From Betaproteobacteria bacterium (GTDB lineage: Bacteria; Desulfobacterota; Desulfovibrionia; Desulfovibrionales; Desulfovibrionaceae): 5,964 nt of DNA. The position numbers and the translations under genes are program-made. The DNA is taken from contig WRKB01000223.1 of NCBI GenBank assembly GCA_009778295.1, positions 1 through 5,964 on the forward strand. The letters are read 5' to 3'. Below are positions 1 to 5,419 of this stretch, piece after piece (the first letter of the stretch is position 1; every line of letters starts with the position of its first letter). The notes below the pieces were generated by a model, which worked only from the letters and a program-made list of their open reading frames with translations, was not told the DNA's origin and did not search any database.

Positions 1-335
1 GGCGGTTCGTAGTTGGCGGTATCCAGATAGTGCACGCCACACTCCAGACAGGCGTCCATGATGGCGAGATCCTGGTACGGCAGGGCGATATTCATCACCA
101 GCTCGGGCTTGCAACTACGGATAAGCTGACACAGCTCCGGAACATTATCAGCATCCACTCCGGCCGTCGCAATCGTGCGCCCCGTGCGCCGTTTTACCTG
201 TGTGGCGATCTCCTCACATCTGGAGACGGTCCGGCTTGCAAGCGTAATATCTGTAAATATTTCTGCTACCTGTGCACACTTGTGAGCCACCACGCTGCCC
301 ACGCCACCCGCACCGATAATAAGGACTTTCGCCAT
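1..335 (-). CDS. Carboxynorspermidine synthase (saccharopine dehydrogenase-like), N-terminal part
   Basis: Only the first 111 residues are present; the gene runs off the left edge. The family reductively condenses aspartate beta-semialdehyde with putrescine or 1,3-diaminopropane, using NADPH, to give carboxy(nor)spermidine, which a partner decarboxylase turns into spermidine or norspermidine in the cytoplasm. The Rossmann dinucleotide motif GAGGVG lies at residues 8-13, followed by the strand ending LASRT (32-36). The fragment ends in DTANYEP (105-111), a stretch I associate with this family rather than with true lysine-pathway saccharopine dehydrogenases. ATG at 335 is chosen over in-frame ATG at 341 because the GGGAGG Shine-Dalgarno sits 8 bases before 335 but only 2 before 341. 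It starts 21 bases after the TPR lipoprotein stop, so it is probably the distal gene of the same transcript. A generic saccharopine dehydrogenase-like oxidoreductase is the alternative. Confidence 0.85.
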   Translation of the reverse strand, partial: MAKVLIIGAGGVGSVVAHKCAQVAEIFTDITLASRTVSRCEEIATQVKRRTGRTIATAGVDADNVPELCQLIRSCKPELVMNIALPYQDLAIMDACLECGVHYLDTANYEP

Positions 336-343
336 ATCCATAT

Positions 344-349
344 CCTCCC
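344..349 (-). promoter_or_regulatory. Shine-Dalgarno deciding the carboxynorspermidine synthase start
   Basis: The minus strand reads GGGAGG, ending 8 bases before ATG 335 and only 2 bases before ATG 341. The spacing favours the downstream ATG. Confidence 0.7.
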
Positions 350-356
350 GAAAGCA

Positions 357-929
357 TCATTTACACTGCCCGTCTTTGCGCGCCCGCTCCAAGGGAGTGC
401 AATTACCGTTGGAGCAGCCCTTGGCGTAATACTCGCAGGCTTGCGTAACGTTCCCTTCCCGCAGTGCCGCTTCTCCCAGGATATTCCAGGCTCGATATTG
501 TTTTTGATCCTTTTTCAGAGAATAGTTCAGATCCTGGCGCGCTGCGGAAAACGCTCCCCCGCGCAACGAGGCTAATCCTCTGTCCGCATAATGTTCCGCC
601 CGGGGATCCAGGCGGATGGCCTTCGTCAAATCATCAAAGGCCTCATCGCGCTTCCCCAGTTCGCTATAAGCCAGGCCACGATACGCCCAAGCCGCCGCAA
701 AATCCGGGTCCCTGGCAATCACCTCATCAAGTATCCTCACCGCTTCCTGCGGTTCCGCGCAGGTATCGCCTTTCCAGAGAACATGGGCCTTGGCGAACAG
801 CAATTCCACCTCTTCAGAGCGCTTTCCAGGCAAGCCCTTGACGTCCGGCGAAGGCGGCGGGCTTTCTTTACCCGCACACGCCGCGAGTAAAAAAACGACA
901 ACAAAGATCTTCAAAAAATTGCGTCGCAT
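357..929 (-). CDS. TPR-repeat outer-membrane lipoprotein
   Basis: A 190-residue protein with a lipoprotein signal: basic MRRNFLK, hydrophobic core, and lipobox L15-A16-A17-C18. Ala at +2 of the mature form argues for outer-membrane sorting. After a proline-rich linker (23-34) come about four TPR-like helical repeats at roughly 43-76, 78-111 (the clearest, with W81, Y83, G85, Y88 and the DP ending), 112-145 and 146-175. The C-terminal 26 residues carry four cysteines (C165, C172, C177, C189), with another at C57; disulfides in the periplasm are likely. TPR proteins scaffold protein complexes, and its place 12 bases downstream of a polysaccharide export gene suggests it helps assemble or guide that exporter, as TPR lipoproteins do in other exopolysaccharide systems. 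That role is inference. ATG 929 has a purine-rich AGGGGAG just upstream, with short spacing. Confidence 0.85.
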   Translation of the reverse strand: MRRNFLKIFVVVFLLAACAGKESPPPSPDVKGLPGKRSEEVELLFAKAHVLWKGDTCAEPQEAVRILDEVIARDPDFAAAWAYRGLAYSELGKRDEAFDDLTKAIRLDPRAEHYADRGLASLRGGAFSAARQDLNYSLKKDQKQYRAWNILGEAALREGNVTQACEYYAKGCSNGNCTPLERARKDGQCK

Positions 930-941
930 GTTCTCCCCTTT

Positions 942-2495
942 CTACAAGCCAAGAACCACCCTGCTTGAAACCGCCACCTGATACAAAACCAGAGCGACAT
1001 CCTTGACAGCCTGCATAATTTTGGATTCCACTTTTGGAAGCACAAGAATCTGATCACCCGGCATGACGTCTACATCACCAGACCGCACAACAGCTCCGTT
1101 CTGACGCATAATGAGGCTGGTATCCCTGTCGGCCCTGCCGGTATAGCCGCCGGCATCTTTAATGTAATCGCCGAAGCTTTTCTTTTTGTTCCATACCAGG
1201 GCTTGGGGAATCTGCACTTCGCCGCTGACCATCACAACATCGCTCTTTTCAGGCACAACGATAATATCGCCGTCTTCCAGACTCAAATCCGCATTGTCCA
1301 CGACTACGATGCCTTCCGGTTCCACCGTCTTGGCCCGTTCGACAAATTTGGAAAGCATCTCCGCCTCCTTGGCGCGAATTTGCGCCTCCTCGGCACTGGC
1401 AGCAGTGGCGGTAAAAGCCGTCTGCTCCAGACGGTGCAACGCGTCGGCAATGGCTTTTTTCTGGCGCAGAACCACGCTCTTGCGTTTGATATATACGGCG
1501 GATAAATTGGCCCGGCTTGGTTCAACCGCTATGTAGTTGCGCACCTCGTTCAAGCTCGCTCCACGCCGCACAGGAAAACGCGGCGTGCCGCGAACAGCTC
1601 CCTGCGCCTCCACCATGATCGTATCACTGGTCGTATCCGCGCTGAACTGCACACGGTCGCCGTCCTCAAGCCTGAGTTCGCGGAACGCCTTGAGCGGTAA
1701 ATAGGTCGTATAGGGCCTCCCCTTACGCATACCGTTGACGGTCGCATGCGAAGCGCGCCTGCCCGGCTCGGCAAGCGCCATGAGTGTGGTCCCCGTAGCG
1801 CCATCCGGCAAAAATTCGAAACGGGCTGCGGTTCGCACTTCCCCTGAGGCTTCAACCGTGATTCCCCGTTCATCCACTACAAGCGTATCACCATCATGCA
1901 GACGCAGTTGGGGAAGCAGCCCCTTTTGGGCAAAGGGGTATAAATCCACCATCGCGACAGTCTCAGCGCCACGCAATAACCGGATGGAACGATAGGATCC
2001 GCGCACAGAGTCTATGCCGCCTGCCCTGTCCAAAAACGCCAAAACCGAATCTGAAGGAGAACCGGCATAGCGCCCGGGATTCTTGACTCCTCCAGTCACA
2101 AACACAGCCACAGGCCGTGTATCCAATGGGGCCACATAGACCTGGGTATGGGCGAGGCCTGCGGCGGCGAGCTTGCTTTTCAGCGCTTCACCCAATTTAT
2201 CATGGGTAAGCCCGGCCACGGGAATCCTGCCCAGAACCGGCTTGCCGGAATTTTCCGGCAAGGAGATATCGCCTTCATCATCCACAATCAGGGTGCCGTC
2301 AAAATTCAGTTCTCCCCAAAGACGCAGCACGACACGGTCGCCCGGTTCCAGGGCGAGTGTCTCGCTGCGCTGGCTTTTGGCAAAATTCCCCTGAAACAAA
2401 TTCGCCGCAAAAGGAGCCTCGGCGGCCTGGGCAAGCGCGCAAAAAAGGACAGCCATGACCGACATCATCAGAATAAAAACGTATTTTTTTCTCAT
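942..2495 (-). CDS. Polysaccharide export protein with multiple SLBB domains (Wza-type)
   Basis: A 517-residue protein if started at ATG 2495. It begins with a Sec signal peptide (MRKK, core to about residue 20, likely cut after AQA at 22-24), with no lipobox at the cleavage point. Residues about 47-125 form a Poly_export domain (LEPGDRVVLRLWGE, then DEGDISLP). SLBB-type domains follow: about 128-208 (VTGGVKNPGRY, AGGI, LHDGDTLVV), a weaker one 211-285, another starting at 292, and a final one about 418-487 (VSGEVQIPQ, AGGYT, VMPGDQILV). A charged helical stretch (346-392) interrupts the third. The C-terminal 28 residues look like an amphipathic helix, perhaps outer-membrane anchoring. The family forms periplasm-spanning, outer-membrane channels for capsule or exopolysaccharide. 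No glycosyltransferase or chain-length regulator lies in the window. The reading frame is open back to 2603, but ATG 2495 gives the clean signal peptide. Its AGGG (2512-2515) is 16 bases away, so the start is not certain. Confidence 0.88.
   Translation of the reverse strand: MRKKYVFILMMSVMAVLFCALAQAAEAPFAANLFQGNFAKSQRSETLALEPGDRVVLRLWGELNFDGTLIVDDEGDISLPENSGKPVLGRIPVAGLTHDKLGEALKSKLAAAGLAHTQVYVAPLDTRPVAVFVTGGVKNPGRYAGSPSDSVLAFLDRAGGIDSVRGSYRSIRLLRGAETVAMVDLYPFAQKGLLPQLRLHDGDTLVVDERGITVEASGEVRTAARFEFLPDGATGTTLMALAEPGRRASHATVNGMRKGRPYTTYLPLKAFRELRLEDGDRVQFSADTTSDTIMVEAQGAVRGTPRFPVRRGASLNEVRNYIAVEPSRANLSAVYIKRKSVVLRQKKAIADALHRLEQTAFTATAASAEEAQIRAKEAEMLSKFVERAKTVEPEGIVVVDNADLSLEDGDIIVVPEKSDVVMVSGEVQIPQALVWNKKKSFGDYIKDAGGYTGRADRDTSLIMRQNGAVVRSGDVDVMPGDQILVLPKVESKIMQAVKDVALVLYQVAVSSRVVLGL
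2241..2262. repeat. 10-bp perfect inverted repeat inside the export gene
   Basis: CTTGCCGGAA at 2241-2250 and its exact complement TTCCGGCAAG at 2253-2262 are separated by TT. It lies in the export-protein coding region, over residues 79-85 (LPENSGK). A competing shorter hairpin, CCGGC-TT-GCCGG at 2237-2248, shares the left arm. No T-run follows on either strand, so it does not look like an intrinsic terminator. Confidence 0.6.
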
Positions 2496-2560
2496 GATAA
2501 GAATGTATTTTCCCTCATGGCGCATATTAGGTGGTGGGTTGGTTTGTGGACACCCCTCCG

Positions 2561-2899
2561 TCAGGGATGGGCACTTCCCATAATCCTGGGCATCATTTTC
2601 CAAGGCTGCCCTTCCTCCGCACGGCAGACGACAACCATCTCCGCCTCGCGTTCACGCGCGATAACGGCAGCCCGGCGGCAATCTTCGCCGCTTGCGGAAA
2701 CGAAAGCCTCTTCCAGCGTGACCAAGATCCCGGAACCGAAAGCGGGATCATCCAACTGCGCCGAAGCTGTGGGCTGTGCCGAGGATATAAAGGCCACCAG
2801 AGGAGAAAGAGGTTCCGGCTCCACAGGGGGATTCCCGCCGGAACAGCCTGCCAGGAGCATCCCCCCTAACAACGCCGTACAACAAACAACACGCATCAT
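2561..2899 (-). CDS. Small two-cysteine lipoprotein of unknown function
   Basis: A 112-residue protein that I cannot assign to a named family. From ATG 2899 the signal sequence runs MMRVVCCTALLGGMLLAGC, with lipobox L16-A17-G18-C19 and Ser at +2, so an outer-membrane lipoprotein is expected. A proline-rich linker (23-34) and a low-complexity Ser/Ala region lead to a compact C-terminal domain at about 57-108. That domain carries A-F-V-S-A-S-G at 65-71, C74, C92 and W100, with PRI near the end. C74 and C92 could form a disulfide in the periplasm. The start is supported by GGGGA six bases upstream of ATG 2899; a longer open frame to 2950 would put 17 non-signal residues in front. It lies 65 bases before the polysaccharide export gene, so it is a candidate accessory of that exporter. 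This is inferred from position only. Confidence 0.75.
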   Translation of the reverse strand: MMRVVCCTALLGGMLLAGCSGGNPPVEPEPLSPLVAFISSAQPTASAQLDDPAFGSGILVTLEEAFVSASGEDCRRAAVIAREREAEMVVVCRAEEGQPWKMMPRIMGSAHP

Positions 2900-2922
2900 A
2901 CACCATCCCCGTGACACATAGC

Positions 2923-2940
2923 GCCGGCAGCGAAGCCGGC
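2923..2940. repeat. GCCGGC hairpin in the phosphorylase-lipoprotein gap
   Basis: GCCGGC occurs at 2923-2928 and 2935-2940 around AGCGAA, giving a 6-bp GC-only stem. It lies 24 bases upstream of the small lipoprotein start. There is no adjacent T-tract on either strand, so it is listed as an mRNA hairpin or operator-like element, not as a terminator. Confidence 0.4.
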
Positions 2941-2973
2941 TGAAACCCACATTTTTCGGCGCAACGATTTTTA

Positions 2974-2999
2974 AGCAAAAAGTTTACAGGCTTTTTGCT
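2974..2999. repeat. 9-bp inverted repeat overlapping the phosphorylase stop codon
   Basis: AGCAAAAAG (2974-2982) and CTTTTTGCT (2991-2999) are exact complements around an 8-base loop that contains the phosphorylase stop codon (2984-2986). The stem is AT-rich. On the minus transcript it is followed by TTAAAAATCG rather than a U-run, so it is at best a weak terminator or a 3'-end hairpin. Confidence 0.4.
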
Positions 3000-3850
3000 C
3001 CCCGTAATACATATGGGAGCGAGGCGCCCAGCAAACGGACCATTTTTTCTGAGGATGCCTGCACGGTAGCGATAATATCCTCAAGATTGGTTTCTTCCAT
3101 GCAATCCGGCAGGTTTTTATTGCTCAGACAGGAAAACGCCAGTACCCGCATACCCAGCTGCCGCGCCGCGATGACCTCCAGCACTGTAGACATGCCTATG
3201 GCATCCGCGCCGGCCTGGCGGTACATGCGGGTCTGAGCGGGACTTTCCAGCTCCGGGCCAAGAACGCCTACATATACCCCCCGTTCAAGGCGGATACCGA
3301 TCGCCTGTGCGGCTTCCAGGGCGATCTGTTGATATTCGCGATCGTACACTCTGCTCATATCAGGAAAGCGCGGTCCCCAGGGATCATGGTTGAGGCCGAC
3401 AAGCGGGCTTGTTCCCGTACAATTGATGTGATCCGCAATCAGCATCAAGTCGCCCGCATTCCACTGCGGATTCAGACAGCCAGCCGCATTGACCGCCACC
3501 AGCGAACGCGCGCCCAGAATATACGCGGCACGCACACCCATGCAGACTTGCGCCGGAGTATATCCTTCGTATAAATGACATCGACCCTGTTGAAGAAGCA
3601 AGGGATTTTCGCCGAGGTATGCGGCAATAATATGGCCGGCATGGGATTCCACCGTGGCATGCGGAAATCCGGGAATATCCCCAAAAGGAAGAGCGCGGAT
3701 GCACCGGAACATATCCGCGAGTTCACCGAAGCCGGTACCGCATACCAAGACGAGCTCGGGGCGAAAAGAGCCAGGCAACTGCTCGGCGATATGGGCGGCG
3801 GCGCGCCGGACTTCTTCGGGATTTTGCATGATATTTACATGTGCCGTCAT
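2984..3850 (-). CDS. Purine nucleoside phosphorylase, trimeric (PNP/MTAP) family
   Basis: This cytoplasmic enzyme cleaves purine (deoxy)nucleosides with phosphate to the free base and (deoxy)ribose-1-phosphate in purine salvage. From ATG 3850 it has 288 residues, normal for the family. Visible motifs in order: phosphate loop CGTGFGEL (37-44); HAG (70-72); GRCHLYEGY (89-97, with the usual Arg, His, Tyr); NAAG (121-124); LMLIADHIN (135-143); GPELES (198-203, with the base-site Glu at 202); DAIGMSTV (216-223); and SNKN (243-246). N244 aligns with human N243, which favours 6-oxopurines (hypoxanthine, guanine) over adenine. The usual His after this loop is Leu256, and the Phe before Glu202 is Leu. 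No start has a good Shine-Dalgarno: ATG 3829 is an alternative, and GTG 3886 would lie upstream of the predicted transcript start. It is the first gene of the leftward set, divergent from motA. Confidence 0.9.
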   Translation of the reverse strand: MTAHVNIMQNPEEVRRAAAHIAEQLPGSFRPELVLVCGTGFGELADMFRCIRALPFGDIPGFPHATVESHAGHIIAAYLGENPLLLQQGRCHLYEGYTPAQVCMGVRAAYILGARSLVAVNAAGCLNPQWNAGDLMLIADHINCTGTSPLVGLNHDPWGPRFPDMSRVYDREYQQIALEAAQAIGIRLERGVYVGVLGPELESPAQTRMYRQAGADAIGMSTVLEVIAARQLGMRVLAFSCLSNKNLPDCMEETNLEDIIATVQASSEKMVRLLGASLPYVLRGAKSL

Positions 3851-3877
3851 AGAAGGTATGCATTGACATTGCAGCCC

Positions 3878-3891
3878 ATTGCACACGCAAT
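3878..3891. promoter_or_regulatory. Operator-like dyad in the divergent promoter region
   Basis: ATTGC-ACAC-GCAAT is a 5-bp dyad with a 4-base spacer overlapping the predicted minus-strand -10. Beside it CATTGCA is repeated at 3867 and 3877, exactly 10 bases apart, with a further CATTG at 3861. A regulator binding here could affect both directions. The regulator is unknown and the dyad is short. Confidence 0.3.
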
Positions 3892-3917
3892 ATATCGAAG
3901 CGGTCCATAAGGAGCAA
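3889..3917 (-). promoter_or_regulatory. Candidate sigma70 promoter for the leftward genes
   Basis: On the minus strand, TTGCTC (3917-3912) is followed after 17 bases by TATATT (3894-3889), a 5-of-6 match to the -10 consensus; the -35 matches only in TTG. Transcription would begin near 3883, about 33 bases before ATG 3850. The AT-rich core TATAT is also the only reasonable -10 for the rightward genes (TATATC, 3891-3896, with weak TTGCAG at 3869-3874, 16 bases away), so the two promoters may overlap and compete. Confidence 0.4.
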
Positions 3918-3919
3918 GT

Positions 3920-4675
3920 GTGGATATTGCCACCCTTTCAGGCATACTTGTCGGTTCCGGCATGCTGCTCGGCGCTGTTTTTCTGGGACCGGCTCCGGGA
4001 AACTTCGCAGATCTCCCGAGTTTGATGTTTGTCCTTGGCGGCACTTGTGCGGCCATACTGCTGACCTTCCCCGCCGAAAACGTGCGGCAGGCCGTCCGTA
4101 CCGGCATACAGGCGTTTACCGCCAAAAACATCCCTGCCAGAGACGCGGTGGCAACCATGGTGCGCCTTGCTGAAATCAGCCGACGGGAAGGCATCATGGC
4201 CCTGGAGAAAATCCACACACCCAACCCTGTACTGAAAAAAGCCACCCTGTTTATTGCCGAAAATGCCGACCCCAACCTTGTTCGCGACACCCTGGCCATG
4301 GAACTTCTTGCCTTGCGGCGCCGTCACGCTATCGGTATTTCCATTTTTTCACGCCTTGCGGCCTGCGCTCCTGCCATGGGCATGCTCGGCACAATTGTCG
4401 GGCTTGTCCAGATGCTGGTCAGCCTCAAAAATCCCGATGCGCTCGGCCCCGGCATGGCCCTGGCCCTAATGGCAACCTTTCACGGATGCCTCCTTTCCAT
4501 TTTGATCTTTCTGCCCGTCACAGGCAAGCTCAAAACCCGCCGGATGCAGGAAGAACACCGCCTCAACATCATTTTCGAAGGCGCCAGATGCATTCTGGAA
4601 AACAACAACCCCAGGCTGGTCTACGAAAAGCTTTCCTCCTTCCTGTCTCCCAAGGAGCGCGCCGGTGCCCAATGA
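3920..4675 (+). CDS. motA: Flagellar stator protein MotA/PomA homologue
   Basis: A 251-residue inner-membrane protein close in length and pattern to sodium-type PomA (about 253). In flagellar motors five MotA surround two MotB, and ion flow through the complex turns the rotor. TM1 is about 3-22, TM2 33-50, TM3 143-167 and TM4 177-200, with a cytoplasmic loop between TM2 and TM3. Conserved pore features are APAMGMLGT (150-158) with P151, and P199 in TM4. T158 and T186, linked to sodium use in PomA, are present, but position 185 is Ala. In the rotor-contact loop R88 and E96 are kept, while 97 and 99 are Lys and His where I recall acidic residues in PomA. H188 lies within TM4, unusual for the family. 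The start is GTG 3920, with AAGGAG (3909-3914) five bases upstream. It overlaps motB by 11 bases, so translation is probably coupled. Confidence 0.92.
   Translation: MDIATLSGILVGSGMLLGAVFLGPAPGNFADLPSLMFVLGGTCAAILLTFPAENVRQAVRTGIQAFTAKNIPARDAVATMVRLAEISRREGIMALEKIHTPNPVLKKATLFIAENADPNLVRDTLAMELLALRRRHAIGISIFSRLAACAPAMGMLGTIVGLVQMLVSLKNPDALGPGMALALMATFHGCLLSILIFLPVTGKLKTRRMQEEHRLNIIFEGARCILENNNPRLVYEKLSSFLSPKERAGAQ
4652..4657 (+). promoter_or_regulatory. Shine-Dalgarno for the motB GTG start, inside motA
   Basis: AAGGAG lies 7 bases before GTG 4665 within the last codons of motA. It selects this non-ATG start over the ATG at 4672, which is in another frame that closes quickly. Confidence 0.75.
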
Positions 4676-5387
4676 AAGCCAGCTCGCAGACACCGACGAC
4701 AATATGCGGGAAATGCAATTTTGGCTGCCTGCCTATGCAGCTCTCTGCCTGGTTCTCCTGACGTTCTTCGCCATGCTCTGTTCCATGTCCGTCCTCGATC
4801 CGCAGCGTTTCGAACACTCCATGAGTTCCATCAGAAAAGCGCTGGGCGGCGACACCGGCAGCGCCCCCTCCCAGGAAGAACACAGCCCCGAAGAAAGCTC
4901 GCAGGCGCACAGGCAACTCGCTACAATGCAAACGCGCATCTTCAACGATATCCGCACCTTCATCGCCCAAAACGCTACGGAAGCCGGCATCGAAACCGTA
5001 CAGGAAGAAGACTCCATCATCTTACGCCTGCCCGAGGATCATCTCTTTATACCGGGGACGGACCATATCCTGCCGACAGGACGCAACACCCTGCATCAAC
5101 TGGAAAATTTTTTTATCCTCCATGATCAGCAAAAAATCAATATCCGGGGATATACAGACGACACCCCTCTGCCGCCGGGCACGCGCTTCAGGGACAACTG
5201 GGAACTTTCCGCCCTGCAGGCCACGCAGGTCTTGCGTCACTTGCTCACTCAAGGTATTGAGCCGGGGCGTCTGACCGCCACGGGGTTCGGCGAACTTGAA
5301 CCGCTCTTCCCCAATACGACCGAAAAGAATCGTGAAAAAAACCGGCGTATTGAATTTGTACTGGAGAGACAGCCCGGGAAAGAGTAA
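4665..5387 (+). CDS. motB: MotB homologue lacking the ion-binding Asp
   Basis: A 240-residue stator partner with the usual layout. A short cytoplasmic tail is followed by one TM helix (about 19-43, starting QFWLPAY), then a plug-like segment after it (46-60). A Ser/Glu-rich linker (64-85) leads to an OmpA-like peptidoglycan-binding domain (about 115-236) with RGYTDDTP (161-168), NWELSA (178-183), GIEPGRL (197-203), TGFGE (206-210) and NREKNRRIEF (222-231). Two key positions differ. Counting from W20, the essential TM aspartate (W+6; MotB D32, PomB D24) is Ala26, codon GCT at 4740-4742; there is no other acidic residue in the helix. In the LSxxRA motif of the OmpA-like fold the peptidoglycan-contacting Arg is Gln185 (codon CAG at 5217-5219), although D165 of the GYTD motif is kept. 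The frame is intact with no sign of decay. GTG 4665 is chosen for its AAGGAG at 4652. It may be a regulatory or non-flagellar stator-like protein. Confidence 0.9.
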   Translation: MPNESQLADTDDNMREMQFWLPAYAALCLVLLTFFAMLCSMSVLDPQRFEHSMSSIRKALGGDTGSAPSQEEHSPEESSQAHRQLATMQTRIFNDIRTFIAQNATEAGIETVQEEDSIILRLPEDHLFIPGTDHILPTGRNTLHQLENFFILHDQQKINIRGYTDDTPLPPGTRFRDNWELSALQATQVLRHLLTQGIEPGRLTATGFGELEPLFPNTTEKNREKNRRIEFVLERQPGKE

Positions 5388-5408
5388 AAAAAACGGCAAT
5401 GCCCTGCC

Positions 5409-5412
5409 GGAG
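5409..5412 (+). promoter_or_regulatory. Shine-Dalgarno deciding the pilZ start
   Basis: GGAG lies 7 bases before ATG 5420, 4 before ATG 5417 and 10 before ATG 5423. It comes after ATG 5399, so the longest open frame is not the likely start. Confidence 0.6.
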
Positions 5413-5419
5413 TACGATG

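Noticed and set aside
30..575. A 181-residue open frame on the plus strand
   Set aside because: It runs antisense to carboxynorspermidine synthase and the TPR lipoprotein, which have convincing motifs. It shows no domain of its own.
2496..2603. Upstream extension of the export protein to 2603
   Set aside because: It would overlap the small lipoprotein gene and bury the signal peptide behind 36 non-signal residues.
2148..2921. A 257-residue open frame on the plus strand
   Set aside because: It lies opposite the export protein and small lipoprotein, both with clear signal sequences and domain motifs. Its own translation has no recognisable motif and spans an intergenic gap.
2923..2940. GCCGGC hairpin as an intrinsic terminator
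   Set aside because: The stem is only 6 bp and no T-run follows on either strand.
3863..3868. Perfect TTGACA as a -35 box for motA
   Set aside because: The only fair -10 (TATATC at 3891) is 22 bases away, too far for a standard promoter, and at 19 bases only a poor CAATAT is found. It may instead be part of the CATTG repeats.
4665..5387. motB as a pseudogene
   Set aside because: The frame is full length, the OmpA-like motifs are intact, the Shine-Dalgarno is good, and the overlap with motA is typical. Only specific functional residues differ.
5386..5393. Run of eight A after motB as a slippage or phase-variable site
   Set aside because: It begins in the stop codon and lies in the gap before pilZ, so length changes would not alter a reading frame.
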